Of a stretch of 64,000 nt of DNA, positions 43,375-54,889 are shown piece after piece. The notes beneath the pieces were generated by a model that searched no databases, was not told the DNA's origin, and saw only the letters and a list, made by a program, of their open reading frames with translations. The DNA comes from Owenia fusiformis (lineage: Eukaryota; Annelida; Polychaeta; Sabellida; Oweniidae). The stretch is from contig CAIIXF020000008.1 in NCBI GenBank assembly GCA_903813345.2, positions 8,953,278 through 9,017,277 of the forward strand. The letters run 5' to 3'. Within the stretch, counting starts at the first letter, position 1, and the number at the start of each line of letters is the position of its first letter. The position numbers and the translations under genes are program-made.

Positions 43375-43665
43375 TCTGTCTTTTGTACCCTTAGCATTTA
43401 TTCGGCTACGCTTCTTAAAAGAGAGCTTCGTCTTCACTCTTTCAGTTTACAATAAATTTTTAACTCACTGAGCCAGTCATTTCCTCTGACGTAATAGCAT
43501 GTGTACTTCCAGCTCACTGATTGGTTGTGAACAGGTCAGTCCGGTAGGTTTGAAATTATTTATGACCCCAGGCTGTCACAGGTACCAATCATGGGGGCGG
43601 AGCTGCTTAACTGTGATTTAGTCTATACTAGGCAGAGGGTAGTTTATAACTAGACTGCGCGCAGG
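43375..43665 (+). repeat. Dispersed ~300-bp repeat with CCAAT-like motifs, copy 1
   Basis: Landmarks are CTTAAAAGAGAGCTTCGTCT, a GATTGGTTG (inverted CCAAT), CTGTCACAGGTACCAATCAT and ACTAGGCAGAGGGTAGTTTA. Copies with the same order lie at 44565-44930 and, split, at 46560-46672 plus 48687-48785. No coding capacity. Confidence 0.65.
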
Positions 43666-43918
43666 GTCTTTTTTTCGTGAAAATTGTTACAACTTGCTTT
43701 CATTAACATAGTTATGTCGCTATCTGAAACATGGATCACTGCATGTGTATGACAATATGCAGTATGTGTAAAATTTATGTCATTTCAAAATTTACACATT
43801 GTTCATTATTAATTGTTTATTTACATCTTATACAGTTGTCATAGAGAAACAAAGAAATATTTTGGACATTTCGGTACCAGAAGGACTAATGGTAGCACCT
43901 ACTTATACAGTTTCTTCA

Positions 43919-44385
43919 TATAATAAAACCTGTCTCATCTGGACATCATTGGATCAGCCAAAAGTGTTCAGATTAGCAGGTGTTCATACTTCATGGTTCC
44001 TTAATATGTGAGATAACAATTAAATTTAGACCAAAAAGTGTTCACATCAAGAGGTGTTTGGATGAGAGAGGTGTTCAATATAAGGTGTTTGAAATACATG
44101 CATACTTAGAAATTACATTTTTAAAACCGGTGGTCATTTTGGAATTTGGATTTTGGAATATGGATATTAGTATAGCCTATAATCAACATTGACAATTATG
44201 AAGGAACTTACTTGGCTCTAGAATGTATCACAAATGTTGGATGAGATTTAAACCAAAGAAATGATAGACCTTAATTAATACTATGTGTAGTGACTCCATC
44301 TTTTATTTCAGTAAAATTTATTTCAAGCTTTGGATTCTTTATAATCATATCTTAAATATATCATGAAAGTATACTAGTGAACCAA
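43919..44385. repeat. Degenerate CAGTAAAACCTG-type element and spacer
   Basis: Starts TAATAAAACCTGTCTC and holds GTGTTCA and AGGTGTT words up to about 44095, as in the mariner-like MITEs. Its right end is lost. The remainder to 44385 shows nothing recognisable. Confidence 0.4.
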
Positions 44386-44564
44386 TGTTTTTATGTCACC
44401 TACACAAGTGGTGACATATTATTATAGTCTCAAACATTTTTGTGTAGATGGTTGATGTTTGCTGGTTGGTGTTTGGCATTTAGCAGTTGGTGTTAAGCGG
44501 TTTATTTATTCTCCATATAGTTGTATAATGATAAAGCCACTGATGCATATTTAGTATATTTACC
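44386..44564. repeat. Fragment of a repeat shared with 54440-54600
   Basis: It contains ACAAGTGGTGACATATTATT followed by ATAGTCTC. The same words in the same order occur at about 54450, with a related downstream TTGGCATTT region. Ends unknown. Confidence 0.5.
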
Positions 44565-44930
44565 CTTTGCATTCGTTTGACTTCACTTCTTAAAAGAGAG
44601 CTTCGTCTTCACTCTTTCAAACTAAAATAAACCTGTGAACTCACCCCGCCAATCAGTGTTCGTCGGCCAAATTTGATCGACGTTCTTTATATGGTCATTC
44701 CTTCTGACGGCATCCTTGAGCCCGGAATTGACCAATGACATGCGCATATTTAATTAGAACGCATTTGGCGTATGTTTCTTGAAGCTCGCTGATTAGTGGA
44801 AGGTCAGCGTGTAGGTCGAAAGTGATTTACCCAAACTGTCACCGGTACCCGTCGTGGGGGCTACTAAACTGTAATATGGTCTCTACTAGGCAGAGTAGTT
44901 TAACTAGACTCTGTATGCAGGGTAATGCAT
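44565..44930 (+). repeat. Dispersed ~300-bp repeat with CCAAT-like motifs, copy 2
   Basis: Same landmarks as 43375-43665: TTCTTAAAAGAGAGCTTCGT, CCAATCAGTG, CTGTCACCGGTACCCGTC and CTACTAGGCAGAGTAGTTTA. Slightly longer in the middle. Confidence 0.65.
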
Positions 44931-46559
44931 ATTGGCAGTGAGACATTAAATAAAGGCTACTGTAATAACCCATTTATTAATCAAAAGGCTTAGTGTTGAT
45001 GATAGACGGACAACTTATGCTACCTACAATGTGTCGGGCAGAGGAAATGCTCTATAGCGTCTTCCGCAATGTCACAATACAATCCATCATGTTGTATTGA
45101 ATCAATCTAAGTGAGTTAAAATGAGATCTCCCATGAAAAAGGTGTTGTTATTGTCACGTTTGAAAAATGCGTAATAGAGATGAAAATGGTAGGATTAGTA
45201 AGCATGAAGTAAATAGATATGATGCAGAAATGCTCGATGCAGTAGAATGAGACTCTTTACTTGAATTCTAGCGAAAAGAAAAAAATGTGTGAAATGACAC
45301 TTTTTGCATTGGGTGTGAAACTTGTGAAATAGCTTTTAGAGATTCAAAACAAGAGTGGGTGTTTCCAGAACCCCAAGAGTCCTACAAGACTGCATCGGAA
45401 AATCTTGTCTCTTTTACAGACCCAACCTTCACCAATTACTCAGTATTGATGGTGCAGAGTGTAGAACAGACTAAATGGCTTGAAATTATTCGTCAGCAGA
45501 TCTAACTCCGGTTCGATTGATTTTGTTAACTAGGTAAACTGGTGGTAGTATATGGCAGGCAAGGGTATTCTGACGAAAAATCAATAGACGTTCTAATATG
45601 TTGAGGTTTATGAAAGATCGACTTGGAATACATTCCTTTAAGAGATAACTAGCAAGTACTTCAACTAGTGCTTGATTACATAAATGTGACGCTAAATCAA
45701 AATGGTTCGGATATGATATTGGATTTTTGGATTATTATGATTGGACCAATTTTCATCTAAGTTTAACTGCATGTCTTCATAGAGATAGTGATTATAAATA
45801 ACAGCAACACCAAGGTACGTCTACTCTTGCCTTCATAAATCCCATTGGATATCATGTGAAATTTATCCTCAGATATTCATTTGATACCTTTTGCTCTACT
45901 TTGCAATTGATTACATATACATACAGCCACTGGTCAAATGATCATACTTTACTGAAAGCATTTCTTGAAATATGTAGATAATAGTAATGAAAATATTGAT
46001 TACTTGGAAAAGAATGTGTATTAGCATTGAGCATGTGTATATCAAATATACAGAGCTTCATTTGGTTAATTATTTAGTTAATAAGTAGTTTTCTCTATAA
46101 TATACCCTTGTAGTACTACATTGCATTGATTCATGTTAAAAATGGCTATAATGGAATGTGGTGCATGTTACAATAATGATTGCGACTGCTGTAAAATATT
46201 TTATTTTTATATATATTGTATCTGGAAATATTTGACCCCACATGATTGAAGTTCCCAACCAGGTTCTACCTAACCTCTCTCACACTTTATCATGAAGTCA
46301 TATCTTCTACCAGGCCCTTGGCCAGGGGGGGGGGCTTGGTGAGCAATTTAGATCACTAACTGGCATTGCTAGGCATTATCTTTCCTAATTTTTGAATCCC
46401 TCCCCCCTGGCTTTTAGAGGCCACCCCTGGAGTTTTATTAAACATACCCTCGACACTATGAAGGCAGTTTGGCAGGGAAACTCAAAGTATGAGTTGAGGG
46501 GGTGGGGGTCAAAATATGATGCATATCACAACACTATATAATTAATAGGGATACTATAT
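44931..46559. other. Non-coding spacer with one coding-like stretch
   Basis: AT-rich. One 70-codon open stretch (45293-45505) without a start codon has peptide composition better than its surroundings; see the findings. A G-run near 46324 starts a CCTTGGCCAGGGGGG fragment. Nothing else was recognised. Confidence 0.4.
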
Positions 46560-46672
46560 AATGTAACGCTCTGAACTCAACGGGCCAACCAGAGCTTGTC
46601 ATTGCCAGAAGGGTTTGTTGAGAAAATGTGAGCACGAAGGGCTTGAATTGATTTATACCCAAAGTGTGATGG

Positions 46673-48686
46673 CAGAGCTGTCAAGTGTCCCGCGAATGAC
46701 GGGATTATCCCGCGAATTTGATCAAAATTAGGCTAATTCGCGTGTCCCGCATTGTCCCGCGAAGTCCCGCAAAATGTGGCTTTGACCTCCGCGAATTTCC
46801 GAAATTGTTGCAATCCCCTATATTTTGATTATCTTATCTTATATAAGAAGCTAAGTTTTTGCACTTTTGAGGAGTAAAGTTTACCTAATTTTAAGTACCT
46901 AGCATGCTGTTGTTTGGTATCAAAATAAAGGGGAAGGGTTCAACTTTCATTTTAATTACGAAAATAGGGATGTAGGTCACAAATAGTTCCAATGTTGGCC
47001 TTTTTACTACCCGTGTGGCCTTCATCTCAGAACTGAGCAAATGTTAGCAAACGCGAGTTACAATAAATGTACGCTGATATCTAGAAAGGGTTTGTATAAA
47101 AAACCGGGTACCGGGTAGTAAATCCTCCATGCTGGGTTCAAACTTGGTATCCGGTACCCGGTCAAAAAAAACGGGTACCCAAAAAACGAAAAATATGAAT
47201 ATATAACATAATTAGATTATGAGAAAACGTGTAAGATTTGTTTTGAATTTGCAAAAATGTATGTAACATGATTCAAAATTGAGCTAGAAGCTTCAAATAA
47301 AAAGCATATTTTAAGGCACTTTTCTTCCTCTATCGTTATGGCCATATTTTCATTGGTTATGGGGGGGGGGGTGTGATCGCACCATCGCACCCTCTCCTGG
47401 CTACGCATATGACATTGTAAGACATAACAATTTACAATTCAGTGGACATTTTGTCATAAATTATTAAATTATGATTAATAATCAAAATCTTACACGTTGC
47501 ATCATGCAAATTAACACACGTCACCTCTCTGCTAAAGCAACGATAGCTATTTACAGATTTAAATCATAATCAAAACAATTCACGTACCAACATACGAACT
47601 ATTGAAAATAGAGTAAGATTGATTTGTCTTGTTTTTCAAATCGTCTTACAATGTCATTGGCGTAGCCAGGAGGGGGTGCGATCGCACCCCCCCCCCCTTC
47701 ATTACCAATGGAAATATGACCAAGATGATAGAAGAAGAAAAGAGCCTTAAAATGCTTTTTATTTGAAGCTTCTAGCTCAATTTTGAAGGAAGTTACATAC
47801 ATTTTTGTAAATTCAAAACAAATCTTACACGTTTTCTAATGATCTAATTATGTTGTGTATTCGTATATTTCGTTTTTTGGTTTTTTTCGACCGGGTACCA
47901 AGTTTGAACCCAGCATGGAGGATTTACTACCTGGTACCCGGTTTTTTATACAAACCCTATCTAGAAAATTAACCTCATTCCCTATAATTTGATGTAGATT
48001 AATCGAACCCCTATATCATGGGCTTTCAATTGAAAGCCCATGCCTACAGTATATGAATAGGTACATTTTAATATATAACATGATGGGGGTAAGCGTTTCA
48101 TAGTTGGTTACGACGCCAGAAGTGCAAAGTATTGTTCCGAATTTTTGAATTTCGTGTTAGATTACGGTAATCACACCTGAAGCATGGTTTTTGTTTTTGA
48201 TAAATTACAATAAAGTTTAATAATATTCCTATGCGTATTTTGTGAAATTGTGTTGACGTTTATTTAAGTTACAATGTAACGATGCATTATATTTGATTAA
48301 TCAGTATCTGAAAGTTTGATTTAAGTACTTCTACACGCTTTTACATTAGTCCCAATCACGCAAATCCCTTGAATGTCCCGGGACATCCTGCAAATTTAGG
48401 TGGATGTCCCGCGAAATCCCGCAAATTTAAGGCACTTTGTCTAAAAAATCTGTCCCTCTATGAAGTTTTTGGTGGTACACCTGTTAACTGTCCTGCAATT
48501 AGGGTGTTTGTCCCTCGAATAGTACCGCGAAATCCCGCGAATCTCCTATTAGCGCAATCACGCAAATCCCTTAAATGTCCCGCAAAATCCTGCGAATTTA
48601 GTAGATGTCCCGCAAAATCCCGCGAATTTTGGGCACTGGGTCTAAAAAATCTGTCCCGCGAGAAAATCTTTAGGGGTTGACAGTAC
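46673..48686. mobile_element. hAT-like 2.0-kb element with CCCGCGAA minisatellite ends
   Basis: It is bounded by the direct repeat TGTGATGG (46665-46672 and 48687-48694), an 8-bp target duplication as in hAT elements. The ends are CAGAGCTGTCAA and TTGACAGTACTG, inverted with 10 of 12 matches; the last two bases of the right end overlap the duplication, so the true length of the duplication is 6 or 8 bp. Both subterminal regions are full of TCCCGCGAA / CCCGCAAAA words (46690-46800 and 48360-48665). No transposase was seen. It contains a nested foldback element at 47088-47957. Confidence 0.65.
47088..47957. mobile_element. Mutator-like foldback element, 870 bp, nested
   Basis: Inverted arms of about 320 bp (47088 to about 47430, and about 47640-47957) begin GGGTTTGTATAAAAAACCGG and end with the complement. 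They are flanked by a perfect 10-bp direct repeat, TATCTAGAAA (47078-47087 and 47958-47967). Long inverted arms with a 9-11 bp duplication are typical of Mutator-like elements. The arms include GGGTACC-rich termini and a GGCGTAGCCAGGAG segment. No transposase. Confidence 0.75.
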
Positions 48687-48785
48687 TGTGATGGCTACTG
48701 GCAGTAGGAGAGGGGCTGCTTAACAGTAAAATTATCTAACCTATTTAGAGGTCAGTTTTAAACTAAACTGCATATACGAGTAGGT

Positions 48786-49058
48786 ACACATGTCAGATGC
48801 ACAATTTAGTCTCTTTTTTGGGGCAGTCCACAAGCCTAGGTTTTCATAACAATATTTCACATCTCAATCACTACCCATCCATCATTAGAAATCATGGGCT
48901 TCTATTAGCTTCTTTCCTTCATTATAAACCATGACATCTAATTTTTTCTCAGCCCTGAGCCCATGTTTCAGGTGAATCAGAAGGATGCTATGAGTATCAG
49001 AATGGCTTCATTCTAGTTAAAGGTAAAAAGATGTGATGAGTATCAGAATGATCATTAT
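48786..49058. other. Non-coding spacer
   Basis: No secure feature. A 51-bp stretch (48972-49022) bounded by AG and GT is discussed among the rejected items. Confidence 0.4.
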
Positions 49059-49735
49059 ACAAATAGTGACTGCCATTGAGGGCAATAGTGTAAATTATTT
49101 CCCCGAGGGAATATCCTCTTCAATGTACTATTGTAGAGGATATTCCCAAGGGGAAATCATTTACACTATTGCTCGAAATTAGGCAGTCACTATTTGTTTT
49201 ATTATATACCCTATACTGACTCTTGTCCCGTTTCCTCTGCGAAGGCCAAAACGGCTTAGAAAGCCCCCTCCCCGGGTCCATTGTTAGCATTATAAGCTGT
49301 GACGTCATCAGATGCTCAACAGAAATTTTTGCCTCTGAGACTCTCACTTGACAAATTCAAATCGCGTTTAACACGCGGAATAGATTATCATAACACTTGA
49401 AATTACACAGACGTATTGAGCTTAGGGAACTTTATACACGTTGCTTATATTGTATCGTTCACGCACGTCTGTCATGGTGAACGAAGTTGATTTGTGTTTG
49501 TGCTCATCCTCCATTTCTGTTTTTCGTCTGCACAGTGATGATGCGCAGACGTTTCCAAGGGTAATAGAACTTGCAATTGTGACGTCAGCGGGCAATAGTT
49601 CAAATGTATATTCCCGCTGACGTCACAATTGAGGGAATATAACTTTCCGAGGGAAATAGTAAATCTATTTCGGAACACGTGACTAGGTATTGACCAATCA
49701 GGATTAGTGTTACATATTGGGTATATAATAATATC
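49059..49735. mobile_element. Palindrome-rich element with CRE-bearing hairpin
   Basis: A first palindrome has arms 49059-49118 and 49136-49197 (ACAAATAGTGACTGCC outer ends) around a 17-bp loop. A second has perfect 19-bp arms, CAATTGTGACGTCAGCGGG (49574-49592) and its complement (49613-49631). TATATACCC and GGGTATATA near 49203 and 49716 suggest inverted ends of a larger element. The superfamily is not identified. Confidence 0.6.
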
Positions 49736-50480
49736 CTTTACAGTAGATCTATAACATCACAGTTTTCAGTATTACATCATTTAGGCATTATTTGTATAGT
49801 CCCCTTAGGGAAATGTTCTAGGAAGTGAGACTAATTGAATCAATGTGAGTTGTCAGTATTGTATTTATGTGATACCATCTCTGAAGGTACTTAATATAAG
49901 GAATATTAGACAGGATTACATACCTAGAGAAGCATTTGTATGGAAGTCAATGAGAAAGTAAGTGGGGTATATCCACCGATATTGCCTGCTAACACCGATA
50001 TTGCACGCTTTCTTTAATAACCAGGACAATATCATGACATCATGTCATCATTTCCAATTTTTTTGTGGTGTTGGTTGGCATTTGACATTCAGCTTATGTA
50101 ACAAATGGCAGGTAGTTACATTTTGCATGTTAATGTCTTGTTGTTTTTTTAAAATGTATGTAATTTATAACTGCATGTTTCTTACTTGTCTTAAGTTTAA
50201 GTATTTTGTGTGTTCTTTGAGAATATTGATAATGATATGAAAGGTGAATTTGATGAATATGATCGAAATACTTCTGAAAAGTTGAATAACCACAGTATCA
50301 TCTTCCCTTTGTTCCTAATCTTGAATTGTAAATTGGCAATACTCTGTTGGCTAATTTTACATAACATGCAATAATATTGGACATTCCGCATTACCAGAAG
50401 ACAATTCAGGAATAGATTCACCATTTGACTTATTCTCTTTCATCCAACTGAGGATAATTATATTATCAATCAGATAGATT
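49736..50480. other. Non-coding spacer
   Basis: AT-rich leader into the 117-bp satellite. No exon, RNA gene or mobile element seen. Confidence 0.4.
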
Positions 50481-52219
50481 GGTGTTCATGTCAGCTACAG
50501 ATCCATCTCTGCTCTTGAGGCAGTAGGCCCATATGTACACATTTTGGCTTTGTCTTAATTAAACTTTGGGATCCTATCTCTATTTAAAGGGAAAATTGGT
50601 GTTCATGTCAACTACAGATCCATCTCTGCTCTTGAGGCAGAAGGCGCATATGTACACATTTTGGCTTTGTCTTAATTAAACTTTGGGATCCTATCTCTAT
50701 TTAAGGGAAAATTGGGGTTCATGTCAACCACAGATCCATCTCTGCTCTTGAGGCAGAAGGCGCATATGTACACATTTTGGCTTTGTCTTAATTAAACTTT
50801 GGGATCCTATCTCTATTTAAGGGAAAATTGGTGTTCATGTCAACTACAGATCCATCTGTGCTCTTGAGGCAGAAGGCGCATATGTACACATTTTGGCTTT
50901 GTCTTAATTAAACTTTGGGATCCTATCTCTATTTAAAGGGAAAATTGGTGTTCATGTCAACTACAGATCCATCTCTGCTCTTGAGGCAGAAGGCGCATAT
51001 GTACACATTTTGGCTTTGTCTTAATTAAACTTTGGGATCCTATCTCTATTTAAAGGGAAAATTGGTGTTCATGTCAACTACAGATCCATCTCTGCTCTTG
51101 AGGCAGAAGGCGCATATGTACACATTTTGGCTTTGTCTTAATTAAACTTTGGGATCCTATCTCTATTTAAGGGAAAATTGGGGTTCATGTCAACCACAGA
51201 TCCATCTCTGCTCTTGAGGCAGAAGGCGCATATGTACACATTTTGGCTTTGTCTTAATTAAACTTTGGGATCCTATCTCTATTTAAAGGGAAAATTGGTG
51301 TTCATGTCAACTACAGATCCATCTCTGCTCTTGAGGCAGAAGGCGCATATGTACACATTTTGGCTTTGTCTTAATTAAACTTTGGGATCCTATCTCTATT
51401 TAAGGGAAAATTGGGGTTCATGTCAACTACAGATCCATCTCTGCTCTTGAGGCAGAAGGCGCATATGTACACATTTTGGCTTTGTCTTAATTAAACTTTG
51501 GGATCCTATCTCTATTTAAAGGGAAAATTGGTGTTCATGTCAACTACAGATCCATCTCTGCTCTTGAGGCAGAAGGCGCACATGTACACATTTTGGCTTT
51601 GTCTTAATTAAACTTTGGGATCCTATCTCTATTTAAGGGAAAATTGGTGTTCATGTCAACTACAGATCCATCTCTGCTCTTGAGGCAGAAGGCGCATATG
51701 TACACATTTTGGCTTTGTCTTAATTAAACTTTGGGATCCTATCTCTATTTAAGGGAAAATTGGGGTTCATGTCAACTACATCCATCTCTGCTCTTGAGGC
51801 AGAAGGCGCATATGTACACATTTTGGCTTTGTCTTAATTAAACTTTGGGATCCTATCTCTATTTAAAGGGAAAATTGGTGTTCATGTCAACTACAGATCC
51901 ATCTCTGCTCTTGAGGCAGAAGGCGCATATGTACACATTTTGGCTTTGTCTTAATTAAACTTTGGGATCCTATCTCTATTTAAGGGAAAATTGGGGTTCA
52001 TGTCAACTACAGATCCATCTCTGCTCTTGAGGCAGAAGGCGCATATGTACACATTTTGGCTTTGTCTTAATTAAACTTTGGGATCCTATCTCTATTTAAA
52101 GGGAAAATTGGTGTTCATGTCAACTACAGATCCATCTCTGCTCTTGAGGCAGAAGGCGCATATGTACACATTTTGGCTTTGTCTTAATTAAACTTTGGGA
52201 TCCTATCTCTATTTAAAGG
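50481..52219. repeat. 117-bp satellite array, about 15 units
   Basis: Head-to-tail units of 116-117 bp, starting GGTGTTCATGTCAACTACAG and containing AGGCAGAAGGCGCATATGTA and CTTAATTAAACTTTGGGATC. Units are nearly identical. Two junction types recur: TTTAAAGGGAAAATTGGTG and TTTAAGGGAAAATTGGGG. They often alternate in the second half. One unit near 51780 lacks three bases (ACTACATCC). Confidence 0.95.
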
Positions 52220-54148
52220 ATTTTCATTTTGTCCACCATGTTCATTTACTCATTTTATTTGATTAGTACATGTACACTTCTATGTCTTTAACAGGGTGAA
52301 GTTGCTCTGCAACCAAATGAAGTTTATATGAATATAGAGAAGCCATCTGTCTGTCCATTCATCCATTTGTCTCTCTGGATGAGGGTTGTTTGATTTAAAT
52401 TAAAGGCACATTATAACATACAGCCGACAAAATGGTTCAAAATTTTTTTCAGGCGAGTTGAGTGAATGGTGATAATGTTGTTTTTATGAAGCGTGGAAGT
52501 CAAAACACTACAAATAGTAATCATATTAAGTATTTGAAGATCATTAAGAAGCATTTAAAATCCAATCCAATCCACAGAAAAATTTGAAATAATTGAAATA
52601 TTCTACACGGACCTCAGAGAAAACACTTCTGGTTTTATAATCCATGATTATATTGATGATCAAAACATATTTTTATGATTTTTTTCGATATCTGCCGAAA
52701 TATGGTATGTATATTTGTGTTGATTGTTAAATTACAAAATAGGTAGGGTAAAGAATATGTCAAAGTTGTTTGATCTTGTCCCAGAAGCAATATTTTGTTA
52801 TTTTTATCGCCTAGAATTCCTTTAATAGGCAAATACCTTCTCTGCCTCCTCTCAAGAGGGAAGTTTCAATTTGCCTGCTTAATTCAAAATGACCACCATT
52901 TTCCTAAGAATGTAATTTTTTTTATATAGTAATTATAATACATCTCAGAGAAGAAATATTTAGTATGATCAAAAATAGCTACCATGTTGTAAAAAATTTA
53001 TAAAAAATTGATTTTGGTCTATTCTGTCAAATACCAACTTGATAAATGATTTTGCGTTACAGGTATGTAATCTCTAAACTTTTTATACTCATAAAAATGT
53101 CAGAAAAAAATTTCACTTTTGACAAATTGGTATATTTGAAAAAGACAAAAACTAGATTTTATGATAGTCATAATGAATTCAAACGTTTGTTAAGGTCAGG
53201 GTTCACTTTGATGAAATTTCATGACCTTGGGCTATTTTCAGATAAACATAACTCATTCCACACATCATCTACATCTTTCATTCTTGTACAAAAGATACAT
53301 TAGTGTACCTATACTATTAATTGAGGGTTGATAATTCTTCAGAATGTTTGAATAACTATAATATTCAGTGGTTTACTTTTCAAAATTGCAAAAAATTTCC
53401 AACCTTAAGCCTTAAGCAATCCATTTTACTATATAACTGTACTATTTATTAAATGTAAATGTTTTGTAATTGATTTTGTGAGGAAACCAAGTGTTTGGTT
53501 TGAAACACAATAAAATCTTGAATCTATTATCCAAGTAAGGGTTATTTAGAATTTCAATGTTTCGCTGTAATTTCTAATTATTCAACAAAATGGCATTTTC
53601 TCCATCGCGATAGCCGCGCCCCCTTTGTCTTTATCCTTGCGCAAACGGCAGATAAGAGTGGCTCTGGCATACCAGAATGCCTTTTCTCACCCACATACTA
53701 AACAAAAATGTAATCATGTAGACTTTAGTGGCTTTAGTGCAAAACAACAGATCTCAATGCTGATCTAATCTTAAAGGTTCTCATTGTCACTGTCAAGAAT
53801 CAAATCTCAATTTTGTATATTAACCTCAGCAAAACATATAATATAGGGTTGGAATACATGCCTTTCACTTGGCCATCTCTGAAACATATTAGATGATAAG
53901 GTATAAGCTTGACAGTCTTAGGGATTACATGCTTTGTTACTTACACATTGATTAAAATGTTGATTCTATCTGACAGATTTCCCAATACTGTAACCTGTAT
54001 TTGATTCTATATCAATGAACAGTAATTTCTCCTTTGGGGAATGATACATATGGCATTGGAAAGACAGGCAAACTTAATGATGGGTCCATGAAACTGGGCA
54101 TGTAAGAAAGAACTGCAATGTACATATCCAATATTGATGTGAGAGGGT
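52220..54148. other. Non-coding spacer with repeat fragments
   Basis: It includes a fragment near 52300-52400 (ATATAGAGAAGCCATCTGTC) related to the repeat at 41960, and AT-rich sequence. The 85-codon frame at 53046-53303 has no recognisable features. No gene called. Confidence 0.45.
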
Positions 54149-54225
54149 CGGTTCGCTGTGTAGCTCAACTTGGAAAGCACTCAACATTTTCTTGGGAGGT
54201 TGTGGGTTCAATTCCCACCAAGGTG
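54149..54225 (+). repeat. tRNA-derived SINE head or tRNA pseudogene
   Basis: It has an A-box-like TAGCTCAACTTGG and a B-box-like GGTTCAATTCCC, spaced as in an RNA polymerase III internal promoter. The T-arm can pair (GTGGG / CCCAC). The anticodon region and variable loop are too long and irregular for a functional tRNA, so a tRNA-derived SINE head or decayed tRNA is preferred. Confidence 0.5.
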
Positions 54226-54889
54226 GAGTAACTATTTCACATCAGCCCTCATAAGATTTGATTCCATGTTTCAAATATATCAAAATGTATGTTTGAATGC
54301 TGTTTGTTTCAACCCTGAGATCATCATGTTGTAATATTATCCTCTGACTAGAATCAATCATTTTCCAACTTAGTGATTAACCAATCAGAGAGCACTGTAG
54401 AGCTTACCACACTTCTACTTATGTTTTCCTATTTTAGTCTAGTATGTAACCACCACAAGTGGTGACATATTGTTATAGTCTCCAACTTTTTGGTGGAAGG
54501 CGTCTGATATTGGCATTTGGAGTTCAGTGGTCAGTGTCTTTAACAAATGACATGGTGTCTGTAACAAATGTTAGGTGGTGGCATATAGCGTGCCATTGCC
54601 TTGTATGGACATTGCAATGGCTGAGCAATGGCATGGTCTGATTGGCTCAAGGAGTTCAGTGAACTGATCTGAGAAAAAAGATCTATCAGTTTTTTCAATT
54701 AACTCATTACAATAAGCATGGTCAGTTGCTGGATTATTAGCTTCATTCAAGAAAAGGTTGTTCTCCTATTTTTGAGTCCTTTTTCTTCTTGAAAAAACTA
54801 GCCTCCTCTGATATTTACCTAAGGTCTCTTAGTACAGGCAAATTAGTTGTTCTCTATGTGTTGAATAGTGCCTGGTGATTAAATAATTG
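54226..54889. other. Non-coding spacer with a repeat fragment
   Basis: It includes the ACAAGTGGTGACATATTGTT fragment shared with 44386-44564. No exon recognised. Confidence 0.4.

Larger units (their letters stand above)
46560..48785 (+). repeat. Dispersed ~300-bp repeat, copy 3, split by a 2.0-kb insertion
   Basis: The left part 46560-46672 and right part 48687-48785 (GGGGCTGCTTAACAG and following) match the order of the copies at 43375 and 44565. The intervening 46673-48686 is a later insertion. Confidence 0.65.

Noticed and set aside
48369-48680. 103-codon frame on the plus strand
   Set aside because: It lies in the CCCGCGAA/CCCGCAAA minisatellite of the hAT-like element.
48972-49022. 51-bp mini-exon candidate (AG before, GT after, phase-1 at both ends)
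   Set aside because: Its sequence is partly duplicated just downstream (GATGAGTATCAGAATG), the acceptor is poor, and there is no domain support.
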